Part shown: positions 15,908-23,712 of the stretch, in pieces
Layout: each line of letters starts with the position of its first letter
Numbering within the stretch: position 1 is the stretch's first letter
NCBI GenBank assembly: GCA_910579325.1
Contig: CAJTTU010000007.1
Coordinates: 22,448 to 48,278 of the forward strand
Direction: 5' to 3'
From: an uncultured Lachnospiraceae bacterium
GTDB lineage: Bacteria; Bacillota; Clostridia; Lachnospirales; Lachnospiraceae
DNA: 25,831 nucleotides
The notes under the pieces: model-generated
Told to the model about the DNA's origin: nothing
What the model saw: only the letters and a program-made list of their open reading frames with translations
Database searches by the model: none
Translations under genes and position numbers: made by a program

Positions 15908-17430
15908 TCCGGACAAAACGGGTCGACGGCCGGTTCCTCCCCGGCCAGCTCCAGCGTAAACCAGAATTCCACGCCGTCTTCCTTATTTTCCACGCCGCAG
16001 CTTTGCTGATGGTTGTCCATAATCGCCTTCACGATGGACAATCCGATACCGCTTCCGCCGTATTCTCTCGTTCTGGCCTTATCCACCTTGAAAAACTTAA
16101 TCCAGACCTTATCCAGATCCTCCGGCGGAATCTGACTGCCGGTATTAAAAACATTGACTTTCAGCCGCTTTTCCATCCGTTCCAGAGAAACCTGAATCCG
16201 TTTCTCCCCGTCCAGATGATGAATGGCATTGCTCAGATAATTTTTCAGCACTTCCTCGATCATAAACTCATCCGCCCGCACACAGACCGGCTCTCCTTCC
16301 GGCAGCAGAATGCTTCCTTCTTTCTGCTTCACCAGAATCTCCGACGCATGGACCACGCCTCTGATCAGCGCCATAATATCGAAAGTCTCCATCTCCGTCA
16401 AGGCATCGCCAAATTCCAGCTGGTTTAAGTTCAAAAGCTTCTGCACCATCTGGTTCATTTTATGGGCCTCGTCCATAATCACATCGCAGTAATAATCCCT
16501 GCTTTCCTCATCCTCATTAATACAGTCCTTAAGCCCCTCCGCATAGCCCTGAATAATGGCGATGGGCGTTTTCAGCTCGTGGGATACATTGGACAGGAAT
16601 TCTTTTCGCATATCGTCGATCTGAGTTTTTTCCTCGATATCCTTTTTCAGCGTCTCATTGGCTTCCTGAAGCTCCCCGATAGCTTTTTGCAGCGCATCGG
16701 AGAGATGGTTCATGTTGTTGCCCAGAATCCCCACCTCATCCTGAGATTCCGATTGATACCGCACCTGAAAATTCAGATTCGCCATCTGCTCCGAGATCGC
16801 TGACAATTCCTGAATCGGCCGGGTCAGCTTCCGGGTCATGTAAAGCATTAAAGCGCCGCTTAACAGAATCGCCGTCACACCCACCAGCAAATAAAATTTA
16901 TTGGAGATGGACACGCTCTCCCGAATACTTTCCACAGGCAGCGACATCAGAAACAGGCTGCCATCGTCAAAAAACCCCCAGCTGTCCATATAGGAAGCAT
17001 TGATGGCCTGATCCATGGTCAGCATAATGCTGTAACTGTCCGACTCATACTTTTTTTCCTGAATCCAGGCGCCTGAAAAACCGTCCTTCCCCTCGGTAAA
17101 AATATAGCGGCGCAGTTTATTCAGCATCCCCATCACGTCCGGATCGCTGTAGTAGAGGGCGTCCCACTGTTTGTCAATGATAAGCACGGAAATACTGCTG
17201 CTCTCTCTCAATTCCTGGAGCAGCTGCCTCATATTATCCGCCTCATCTTCTTTGCCGGAACCTGTGAGAAACTCATTCATATCCTCATAGGCAGACATCA
17301 GCACCTTCTGTTTATTGGAGAGATAATAATCCTCCAGAAAAAATTCATTGGCAAACAGACAGGCGGCGATTGTCGCGGCAATAATGGTGGTAAAAATCAA
17401 CGTAAATCGAATGTGAATCGAATGCTTCAT
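15904..17430 (-). CDS. Membrane sensor histidine kinase without adjacent response regulator
   Basis: A 508-residue HisKA-type kinase. The order is TM1 (about 9-28), an extracytoplasmic sensor region of about 145 residues, TM2 (about 178-197), HAMP (about 198-250), a coiled segment, HisKA with FLSNVSHELKTPIAIIQGYAEGL (phospho-acceptor H284), the N box LKNYLSNAIHH (N397/N401), NTGSQIP and GGSGIGLSIVKA. All catalytic boxes are intact. It starts 17 bases after the oligoendopeptidase F stop and is probably cotranscribed with it. No response regulator gene adjoins it; the only one in the window (22774-23436) has its own kinase. The signal and partner are unknown. Confidence 0.93.
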   Translation of the reverse strand: MKHSIHIRFTLIFTTIIAATIAACLFANEFFLEDYYLSNKQKVLMSAYEDMNEFLTGSGKEDEADNMRQLLQELRESSSISVLIIDKQWDALYYSDPDVMGMLNKLRRYIFTEGKDGFSGAWIQEKKYESDSYSIMLTMDQAINASYMDSWGFFDDGSLFLMSLPVESIRESVSISNKFYLLVGVTAILLSGALMLYMTRKLTRPIQELSAISEQMANLNFQVRYQSESQDEVGILGNNMNHLSDALQKAIGELQEANETLKKDIEEKTQIDDMRKEFLSNVSHELKTPIAIIQGYAEGLKDCINEDEESRDYYCDVIMDEAHKMNQMVQKLLNLNQLEFGDALTEMETFDIMALIRGVVHASEILVKQKEGSILLPEGEPVCVRADEFMIEEVLKNYLSNAIHHLDGEKRIQVSLERMEKRLKVNVFNTGSQIPPEDLDKVWIKFFKVDKARTREYGGSGIGLSIVKAIMDNHQQSCGVENKEDGVEFWFTLELAGEEPAVDPFCPD

Positions 17431-17447
17431 CTCAGCTCTTCCATATT

Positions 17448-19235
17448 TTACAACAGCGTCTCCAACCGGTCCAGATATTCCTCAAATACCGTCAGCGCGT
17501 CACGTACCGGTTTCGGACCTGTCATATCCACGCCGCACAGTTTCAGCAGCTCGATACAGTCCATGGAACTGCCGCCGCTTAAAAACTGTTTATATTTCTC
17601 CACGATTCCTTTTTCGCCGTTCAGGATCTTTCTGCTGATGGCCGTGGCCGCCGCGAACCCCGTGGCATACTGATACACATAAAACGGCGTGTAAAAATGC
17701 GGAATTCTGGCCCATTCCATATCGATCCGGTCATCCAGCTCCATCTCCTTCCCGAAATACAGTGCGTTCAGATCATGATAAACGGAACAGAGCCGTTTTG
17801 CCGTCAGCGTCTCCCCGGCCTCCGTCAGACCGTGGGCAATTTTCTCAAATTCGGCGAACATGGTCTGGCGGAACACGGTACCTTTAAAGCTGTCCAGATA
17901 ATGGTTGACAATGTAAGCCTTTTCCTTCCGGTCCTTCGCATGCTCCAGCATATAATGGGTGGTCAGCGCCTCATTGCAGGTGGAGGCCACCTCCGCCACG
18001 AAAATATGATAACCGGCATAACAGTAAGGCTGCGCATGGTCAGAATAATAGGAATGGATCGCATGCCCCATCTCATGGGCAAGCGTAAACACATGGTCCA
18101 GCGTTCCGTTAAAATTTAAAAGCACATAAGGATGCACGCCGTAAGGGCCGCTGCTGTAAGCGCCGCTTCGCTTTCCGGGATTTTCATAGACGTCGATCCA
18201 CCGATTTTCAAAGCCCTGGCGCAAAATAGAAAGATATTCCTCGCCCATAGGAGCAAGCGCCCGGCTCACGATCTCCTTCGCCTCCTCAAAGGAATACTGT
18301 TCCGAGGAGGCTTCACACAAGGGCGCATACACGTCATACATGTGAAGCTGCTCCACACCCAAAAGCTTCTTCCGAAGCCCCACGTACCGGTACATGGCCG
18401 GAAGAAAGGCATGGGTCGTCTCGATCAGCGTGTCGTATACCCGTAAAGGCACAGCGCTGCCGGACAGGGCATAAGCCATGGAAGAAGAATACTTTCTTGC
18501 CCGGCTGTAAAATACATGCTGCTTCACATTGGCGGCGAACATGGCCGCCAGCGTATTCTCATAGGACCGGTAGGCATCATACATATGGTTATAGGCCTGC
18601 TTGCGAATATTTCGGTCGCTGCTTTGCATAAAGGCGATATAGGTGCCATGGGTCAGCGGAAGCTCCTCTCCCTTCTGATCTGTCACCGGGGCGAATTTCA
18701 GATCAGCGTTGTTAAACATGCGGAAAGCACTGGCTGCGCCGTCAGACATAAAACCGGCAGCCGCCAGCAAAGCCTCTTCCCTGTCTGACAGCGTATGCTC
18801 CTTTTTGCGGAACATCACCGTGAACATCCGACGGTATTTTTTCAGAGGCTCATACTCCTCCGTCATCCGGTTTATCGTTTCCTCGCCCATATGGGTGATC
18901 TCCGACTGGATAAACGAGGAGGCCTGCGCCGCCCGGGTATACAGCTCCTCCGCCCTGCCCATCAGATCCTGATATTCCGTCATCCTGGTATCCTGATCTG
19001 ATTTCTGCCCTGCGTAGCAGCCGATCTTTTCCATGGCCTGCCCCACCTCGCCGTCCAGCTCCAAGCACCAGTACAGCGTTTCGGCAGATTCCGACAATTT
19101 ACCCTTATATTTCTCATACTCCGGCAGTTTCCCGTTCACCCACTCCACAGCCGTCTTCCACAGATCATCCGTGGCGTAAATATCCTCTAAAGCCCATGTA
19201 TCCACGATACGCATTGCTTCTCTTTCTGTCACCAT
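17448..19235 (-). CDS. pepF: Oligoendopeptidase F (M3 family zinc metallopeptidase)
   Basis: A 595-residue M3B peptidase of the usual length. The N-terminal part (WALEDIYATDDLW) is typical of PepF. The catalytic core is FTLAHEMGHAIHSYYS (HEXXH at 387-391, with the third zinc ligand about E415 in EVASTCNE). The C-terminal HFYTPFYVYQYATGFAAA is also conserved. It degrades peptides of roughly 7-17 residues in the cytoplasm. The ATG at 19235 was chosen because gaggag stands 6 bases upstream; the frame continues open to 19277 without homology. The promoter and leader at 19236-19401 hold a palindrome and a terminator hairpin. A sensor kinase gene follows after 17 bases. Confidence 0.95.
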   Translation of the reverse strand: MVTEREAMRIVDTWALEDIYATDDLWKTAVEWVNGKLPEYEKYKGKLSESAETLYWCLELDGEVGQAMEKIGCYAGQKSDQDTRMTEYQDLMGRAEELYTRAAQASSFIQSEITHMGEETINRMTEEYEPLKKYRRMFTVMFRKKEHTLSDREEALLAAAGFMSDGAASAFRMFNNADLKFAPVTDQKGEELPLTHGTYIAFMQSSDRNIRKQAYNHMYDAYRSYENTLAAMFAANVKQHVFYSRARKYSSSMAYALSGSAVPLRVYDTLIETTHAFLPAMYRYVGLRKKLLGVEQLHMYDVYAPLCEASSEQYSFEEAKEIVSRALAPMGEEYLSILRQGFENRWIDVYENPGKRSGAYSSGPYGVHPYVLLNFNGTLDHVFTLAHEMGHAIHSYYSDHAQPYCYAGYHIFVAEVASTCNEALTTHYMLEHAKDRKEKAYIVNHYLDSFKGTVFRQTMFAEFEKIAHGLTEAGETLTAKRLCSVYHDLNALYFGKEMELDDRIDMEWARIPHFYTPFYVYQYATGFAAATAISRKILNGEKGIVEKYKQFLSGGSSMDCIELLKLCGVDMTGPKPVRDALTVFEEYLDRLETLL

Positions 19236-19282
19236 GTCATGCTCCTCATTTCCATAATCGTTTCGCAGCTTCCCCAAATTTT

Positions 19283-19308
19283 AAAAGGCTGCTTTCAGGC
19301 AGCCTTTT
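19283..19308. terminator. Intrinsic-terminator hairpin inside the pepF leader
   Basis: A 10-bp perfect inverted repeat (aaaaggctgc / gcagcctttt) with a 6-base loop; U-rich on either strand. It lies about 48 bases upstream of the pepF start and about 60 bases downstream of the predicted transcription start. On the - strand it could therefore be an attenuator of pepF, and also the terminator for the upstream VanY-like gene, which has no other clear hairpin after its stop. Confidence 0.75.
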
Positions 19309-19335
19309 CACATGACTTTTCAGTCCGTTATTCCA

Positions 19336-19350
19336 TATCATAGTATGATA
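19336..19350. promoter_or_regulatory. 15-bp palindrome in the pepF leader
   Basis: A perfect tatcata-g-tatgata palindrome lies about 22-37 bases downstream of the -10 box of the pepF promoter, between the predicted start of transcription and the terminator hairpin. It could be an operator or form a small RNA stem. Confidence 0.55.
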
Positions 19351-19372
19351 CCGGCGGCAAAAGTTATACCTT

Positions 19373-19401
19373 ATTATATATATGCCGGTTTTTGATGTCA
19401 A
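19373..19401 (-). promoter_or_regulatory. Consensus sigma-A promoter of the pepF-kinase operon
   Basis: On the - strand: TTGACA (19396-19401), a 17-base spacer and TATAAT (19373-19378), a perfect match in both boxes and spacing. Transcription would begin near 19366, giving a leader of about 130 bases. A perfect promoter ahead of a terminator hairpin is the usual design of an attenuated gene. Confidence 0.85.
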
Positions 19402-19450
19402 GCAATCCGTTTTTTTATGCCCTGTAATTCCATTTCAAAGCTTAAAATTC

Positions 19451-20305
19451 TTAGTAAGCAGAAAGATATTCCTCCAGACAGATCTCCCGTTCCATAATCT
19501 CAGCCGCCGCTTCCTTTCCCACATAGCGGAAATGCCAGGGTTCGTAAATAATTCCCGTAATCTCCGTCTTGTCATTGGGATAGCGGAGAATAAAACCGTA
19601 CTCCGCGCAGTGGCGTACCAGCCACTGATATCCTTCTGTCTGTTCCTGACGCTTATCCAGCGTCGTGTAGCCGGCGTCCACCAGATCCACGGCCAACCCC
19701 AGCTGGTGCTCGCTGGTTCCGGGAACCGCCACGATCTTCCCTGCCTCCTCCCCGGCCTTTTCCTGAGAATATCCCTGCCCTCTCATCTGCTCCACTTTCC
19801 GCTCATAGAGCTGGGTTTGTTTTTCCATAGTCCGGAAGGAAGACGCGATCAGAATATCGCAGCCGTCCCGTTTCCCGTCCTCCAGCATCTCCCGAAGATC
19901 GGAGGCGATACGCCGGTCCACCTGATGTCCCTCTCCCACAGATTCTAGACTGACCGTAAAATCCGGTGACAGCGGATGGTCGCTGTTTACCAAAATCAGA
20001 TTCCAGCCGCCGCTGTCTACACTGTTCTCACCGCTCCATGCATCCGCAACCATATTGTTCTCCTCACCGCCGAAACCTGCCGCTGCCTGAACCTCGGCAT
20101 TTCTTCCTCCCCACTTCATGATTTTAAACGTCACGGCTTTCCCGGATAAAAAACCAAGAAGAAAAGCCGTCGCGCAACAGATCATACCCAGCCTTTGACG
20201 CTGGCGGCGCCTGCGCGCTCTGATCTGATATGCCCTGCTTCTTCTTCCTGACTCGCCCTTTGATCCGCTGCTCTGATTTCCGTTCAATCCGCTGTTCCGA
20301 TACAT
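19451..20305 (-). CDS. VanY-type D-alanyl-D-alanine carboxypeptidase (M15)
   Basis: A 284-residue membrane-anchored M15B peptidase. A very basic N-terminus precedes a single membrane segment (about 38-56), then an outer catalytic domain. Motifs are LIASSFRT, VPGTSEHQLGLAVDLV (zinc ligands H200 and D207 in SxHxxGxAxD) and YEPWHFRYVG (catalytic E255, zinc ligand H258). It removes the terminal D-Ala from peptidoglycan stem peptides outside the cell. The ATG at 20305 fits aaggtgagg best; a GTG at 20314 lies within the ribosome site. It lies 106 bases after the RR/HK/exported-protein operon and may be read through from it. It does not by itself indicate vancomycin resistance, as no vanHAX-like genes are present. 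Confidence 0.92.
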   Translation of the reverse strand: MYRNSGLNGNQSSGSKGESGRRSRAYQIRARRRRQRQRLGMICCATAFLLGFLSGKAVTFKIMKWGGRNAEVQAAAGFGGEENNMVADAWSGENSVDSGGWNLILVNSDHPLSPDFTVSLESVGEGHQVDRRIASDLREMLEDGKRDGCDILIASSFRTMEKQTQLYERKVEQMRGQGYSQEKAGEEAGKIVAVPGTSEHQLGLAVDLVDAGYTTLDKRQEQTEGYQWLVRHCAEYGFILRYPNDKTEITGIIYEPWHFRYVGKEAAAEIMEREICLEEYLSAY

Positions 20306-20411
20306 TCGCCTCACCTTTGCCTCGCTGTTTTATGATTGGTACACTGATACAATTAAAGTACATTTTTATCATAAAAGAGGCTTGCATCAGAAATGCGTCA
20401 TTTCCCGCTCA

Positions 20412-21353
20412 TTACCATATAATTTCCGTCCCCTCTCCAAACCGCCAGAAACAGCGCCCGTATGGGAAAATATTATAAAAACAGACCGCCCTGTTTTCCC
20501 CGTCCGTCAGAACCTCATAGCGGAGAAAGGTCAGGAAATCCCAGGAATATCCCATCAGATTCCCAGCTTCAAAATAAGCCTCCTGTTCATTCAGGCCGTT
20601 ATCCTCCATCAATGCCCGGACAAGGACAGACCACTCCTGATCCATCGTCTGATAATCCTGGGCATAACCTGCTTCCTGAATATCGCACCCCAGATATTCC
20701 GCCCATTTTTCCCCGCACTTTTCCGCTTCCCACTCATCTTCCAGACCCCATTCGACCTGAAATTCCCCGTCGTCATTAAAGCTGTAAATCCCTTCGGGAA
20801 ATGAATACCGCCCGATATCTCCCCATTCCTCCGCCAGCCTCGTGTCCAGCTGAATGACCCCCAGTAAAGACCCGGTTTCATCGTCCATGTACCAGGTGAT
20901 CAGATAGCCTTCCACCTCAAAGGAGCCGTACCAGACCAGCATGGAGCGGCCGCTGTCCTCCCTGTCTATGAGAAACATCGTCTCCGCCGAAAAAGAGTTG
21001 ACCGGTTCTGTCCCGAAATCCATCAGAACCCCCATTTCCTTAAGCTTTTGCAGTTCCTTCTCCGCCTGGCCGGCCGCCTCCCGTTCCGACCCAAAGCCTT
21101 TGCCGCCGGATACTTTCAGCATGGTAGTGGGGCCATTGTGAAACAGCGCCACCTTTTCCAGAAGCGCCATGCCCTGTGGCGCCTCGGCCACTACGGACTG
21201 AGCCGTCTGAATATGGAATGTCCCCGTCTGTTTCTCATCCTGCCAGGCAAGCAGCTTCGAGGGCAGCTGCCAGCACAGCGCCAAAGCAAGCAAAAGGCTC
21301 AGAATGGACAGCAGATAGCCGGCCGCCGCGCCTGATGATCCTGTTTTTTTCAT
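20412..21353 (-). CDS. Uncharacterised membrane-anchored extracytoplasmic protein of a two-component operon
   Basis: I do not recognise the family. The 313-residue protein has one N-terminal membrane segment (about residues 12-30) and a long acidic outer part. EREAAGQAEKELQKLKEMG is a charged helix. FLIDREDSGRSMLVWYGSFEVEGYLITWYMDDETGSLLGVIQLDT looks like beta strands, and the C-terminus is rich in aromatic residues (CFYNIFPYGRCFWRFG) with two or more cysteines. Its ATG overlaps the kinase stop by 4 bases, with ggaggag 4-5 bases upstream, so it is translationally coupled to the kinase. This suggests an accessory sensor or regulator of that kinase, or its target; both are inference. Confidence 0.85.
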   Translation of the reverse strand: MKKTGSSGAAAGYLLSILSLLLALALCWQLPSKLLAWQDEKQTGTFHIQTAQSVVAEAPQGMALLEKVALFHNGPTTMLKVSGGKGFGSEREAAGQAEKELQKLKEMGVLMDFGTEPVNSFSAETMFLIDREDSGRSMLVWYGSFEVEGYLITWYMDDETGSLLGVIQLDTRLAEEWGDIGRYSFPEGIYSFNDDGEFQVEWGLEDEWEAEKCGEKWAEYLGCDIQEAGYAQDYQTMDQEWSVLVRALMEDNGLNEQEAYFEAGNLMGYSWDFLTFLRYEVLTDGENRAVCFYNIFPYGRCFWRFGEGTEIIW

Positions 21354-22777
21354 TGATCTCCTCCGTCCGCAGCCATATCCGGCAGAAACACACGCACAAC
21401 GGTTCCTTTTCCCACTGCGCTTTTAAACGTCATAACGCCGCCGTGCCGTGCCACGATTTCCTGGCAGATGGACAGCCCAAGCCCTGCGCCGCCCTGCTGC
21501 CTGGCCCGGGATTTATCCACCATATAGAACGGGTCCGTGATATTTTTCAGCTCCTCCTCCGGAATTCCCTTCCCGGTATCTCTGACATAATAGGAAAATC
21601 CCTTTTCTTCCCGCAGGCCCAGCAGGTACAAAAATCCGGACTGGCCCTCCATGGCCTTCCGCCCGTTATCGATCAGATTCATCAGGACGGTTTTCATCAG
21701 ATCCGGCTCCATGGAAACCGTCACATCCTCCACATTCACCTTTAACGTAAGCCCCTGCCGCCGAAAAGACGGCTGCAAAACGCCCTGGATCTCCCCCGCC
21801 AGCCACCGGGCATTGACCTGCAAAAGCTGGAGCTCCTGATGGCCGGCCACCAGAAGCTCCAGCAGCTTTAAAGAAAGCGCTTCCAGCCGCCGTCCTTCCT
21901 TAAAAATATAATTGGCGGCCTGGAACCGCTCTTCCTGACTCATTTCCTGGGATCTGAGCATGTCCGCATAGCCGATCATGGAGGTCAGCGGCGTTTTCAG
22001 CTCGTGGGCGAAGCTGCCGATAAATTCCTCCTGCCGCCTGGTCATATCGTTCAGCTCCTGGAATTGTTCCTCCAGATGGTCAGCCATATCATTGAAATCC
22101 GCGGCCAAGGCGCCCAGCTCATCCCGGCTGCCCACTTTGGCCCGCACCTTCAAATTTCCCTGGGCGATCCGCCTCGTCGTCCTGGACAGCCTGCGCAGCG
22201 GCCGCATCAGCCAGACCGCCAGCACATAGCAGCAAAAACTCTGGGCCAGTAAAAGCCAGAGCAGCCACCGCCTGTAAATACGGTACTGGGCATTCCGCTC
22301 ATCAAACAGCGCAGAGATATCCCGGATGCTTTCCAGGTACAGAAAATCCTGATTCAGCCGGATTACGCTGGCCGTCTGCAATTCGTACCCTTCTACGCTT
22401 CGCCGCAGCATATAGCCCCGTTTTCCCGGCGCTATCCCGTCTAACAGGCCGCTGTCCGGCGCCGCCTGGGCGCTGTCAAACAATATCCTTTTCCCGCTGT
22501 CAGACAGCCGTATGCGCAAAGCCTTCCCCGACATCTGCTCCGACATGGCCCGGGCCGCCTGCTCTGCCTGTACCTCCAACGGATCTGTGTTCTGCACCGT
22601 GGTGTTCCAGGCGGCGGCAAAGGAATACTGAAGCATCTGGTTTTCCTCCAGCGCATTGGCCACCTCCCGCTGATAGGAGGATTGGAAAAAGGCCTGGATC
22701 AGCAGATAGCCGCCCACGCTGAATATGGCCAGCGTAATCAGCACGGTGGAAAAAAAGATTTTCCAGGAAAATTTCAT
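21350..22777 (-). CDS. Sensor histidine kinase (HAMP-HisKA-HATPase)
   Basis: A 475-residue kinase. TM1 is at about 8-29, an outer sensor region follows (about 30-170), then TM2 (about 171-190), HAMP (about 191-243), HisKA with FIGSFAHELKTPLTSMIGYAD (H258), the N box NLIDNGRKA (N367/N371; the usual NARKA alanine is a glycine), the G1 box DTGKGI (400-405) and the G2 box GGAGLGLS (429-436). Everything needed for activity is present. The ATG overlaps the response regulator stop by 4 bases. Its partner is almost certainly the regulator encoded just upstream. The linked VanY-like and exported-protein genes suggest a cell-envelope signal. Confidence 0.95.
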   Translation of the reverse strand: MKFSWKIFFSTVLITLAIFSVGGYLLIQAFFQSSYQREVANALEENQMLQYSFAAAWNTTVQNTDPLEVQAEQAARAMSEQMSGKALRIRLSDSGKRILFDSAQAAPDSGLLDGIAPGKRGYMLRRSVEGYELQTASVIRLNQDFLYLESIRDISALFDERNAQYRIYRRWLLWLLLAQSFCCYVLAVWLMRPLRRLSRTTRRIAQGNLKVRAKVGSRDELGALAADFNDMADHLEEQFQELNDMTRRQEEFIGSFAHELKTPLTSMIGYADMLRSQEMSQEERFQAANYIFKEGRRLEALSLKLLELLVAGHQELQLLQVNARWLAGEIQGVLQPSFRRQGLTLKVNVEDVTVSMEPDLMKTVLMNLIDNGRKAMEGQSGFLYLLGLREEKGFSYYVRDTGKGIPEEELKNITDPFYMVDKSRARQQGGAGLGLSICQEIVARHGGVMTFKSAVGKGTVVRVFLPDMAADGGDQ

Positions 22778-23436
22778 GTATTCCTGTCCTCCAGACGGTA
22801 TCCCACTTTATAAATGGTCACAATCTTCTGCTCCAGCCCCACCTTTTTGCGCATCCTCTGTACATGCAGGTCCACAGTCCGGCTATCGCCCATATAGGTG
22901 CCGCCCCAGACCCGCTCGTAGATCGTCTCCCGGTACAGGGCAATGTTTTTATTGCGCGCAAATAACAGCAGCAGGTCGTATTCCTTTTTCGTCAGGCTGA
23001 TCTCCTGCCCGCCCTTTTTCACTGTGCGGGAGACCGTGTCGATGACCAGGTCGTCCACGGTCAGCACCGTCTCCGTTTTATGATAGCGCCGCAGCACCGT
23101 CTCCACCCGGGCCAGCAGCTCGATCACCTCAAAGGGCTTCGACAGATAATCGTCGGCCCCCAGCCGAAGCCCCTTTACCCTGTCCGCAACAGAAGATTTA
23201 GCCGTCAGAAAAATCACCGGAATCCCCAGCGGCGCAATGTATTCCATCAACTCAAAGCCGTCCGCCTTCGGCAGCATCACATCCAAAAGAACCAGATCAT
23301 AAACCGCTCCGTCCAGGGCGTCCACTGCCGCCGCGCCGTCATAGACACAGTCCGTCTGATACCCTGCTTTTCTCAGATTCATTTCGATCAGCCCGGAAAT
23401 CGCTTTTTCATCTTCTACAACCAATATTTTGACCAT
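22774..23436 (-). CDS. OmpR/PhoB-family response regulator
   Basis: A 220-residue protein. The receiver domain (1-115) has the acidic pair E8/D9, phospho-acceptor D52 in LVLLDVMLP, T78 and K100 (YLSKPFE). The winged-helix output domain (about 125-220) contains the ISLTKKEYDLLLLFARN and DSRTVDLHVQRMRKKVG motifs of the OmpR/PhoB family. The ATG at 23436 follows ggggag by 3 bases; a GTG at 23448 would overlap the ribosome site. First gene of the RR/HK/exported-protein operon, read from the promoter at 23532-23561. Tandem repeats and a palindrome at that promoter could be its own binding sites. Confidence 0.95.
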   Translation of the reverse strand: MVKILVVEDEKAISGLIEMNLRKAGYQTDCVYDGAAAVDALDGAVYDLVLLDVMLPKADGFELMEYIAPLGIPVIFLTAKSSVADRVKGLRLGADDYLSKPFEVIELLARVETVLRRYHKTETVLTVDDLVIDTVSRTVKKGGQEISLTKKEYDLLLLFARNKNIALYRETIYERVWGGTYMGDSRTVDLHVQRMRKKVGLEQKIVTIYKVGYRLEDRNT

Positions 23437-23531
23437 TGTCTCCCCCACCTGCTTTCTGCGTCCAATTTACGGCAAATATGCATCAAAATTGTATCAGGGC
23501 AGTTGTCATCCGAACAATTGCTGTCCTCTAC

Positions 23532-23561
23532 AGTATAGCGATTTTGGGGGGATAAAGTCAA
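23532..23561 (-). promoter_or_regulatory. Promoter of the response regulator operon
   Basis: On the - strand: -35 TTGACT (23556-23561), an 18-base spacer with a run of six C's, and -10 TATACT (23532-23537). The leader to the regulator start is about 90 bases. The -35 box lies inside a 17-bp palindrome. Confidence 0.7.
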
Positions 23562-23569
23562 TGACTTTA
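23553..23569. promoter_or_regulatory. 17-bp palindrome covering the -35 box of the response regulator promoter
   Basis: Perfect inverted repeat taaagtca-a-tgacttta. It covers the whole -35 hexamer, so a bound dimer would block RNA polymerase, or the symmetry could serve an autoregulating factor. Confidence 0.6.
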
Positions 23570-23576
23570 CAGGGAA

Positions 23577-23594
23577 ACCGGGAGAACCGGGAGA
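23577..23594. repeat. Tandem 9-bp direct repeats upstream of the response regulator promoter
   Basis: Two exact adjacent copies of accgggaga (23577-23585 and 23586-23594) lie just upstream of the -35 box and the palindrome. OmpR-family regulators usually bind tandem direct repeats, often with a period near 10-11 bases, so an autoregulatory site is possible. Confidence 0.55.
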
Positions 23595-23635
23595 ATCAAT
23601 TTTATGAATTTTCTATTTTTCGGATACCGTATGGC

Positions 23636-23693
23636 AAAAAGCGGGCGGCCCCCATAGGATCATGCATACATGACCATGGCAGCTGCCCGCTTT
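23636..23693 (-). terminator. Intrinsic terminator after the LysR gene
   Basis: On the - strand the outer 9-bp stem aaagcgggc / gcccgcttt is followed by a T run, and the apical part has a second symmetric element (tcatg-tatg-catga). It begins about 20 bases after the LysR stop and insulates the response regulator promoter. Confidence 0.75.
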
Positions 23694-23712
23694 CCGTAAC
23701 GGCAGGAAACCT

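Noticed and set aside
19235..19366. T-box element in the pepF leader
   Set aside because: The conserved antiterminator core (aggguggnaccgcg) is absent, so the leader hairpin is reported as a candidate attenuator of unknown type.
19451..23436. Vancomycin-resistance (van) cluster
   Set aside because: A VanY-like peptidase and a VanRS-like pair are present, but there is no VanH, ligase or VanX gene. This looks like ordinary cell-wall remodelling.
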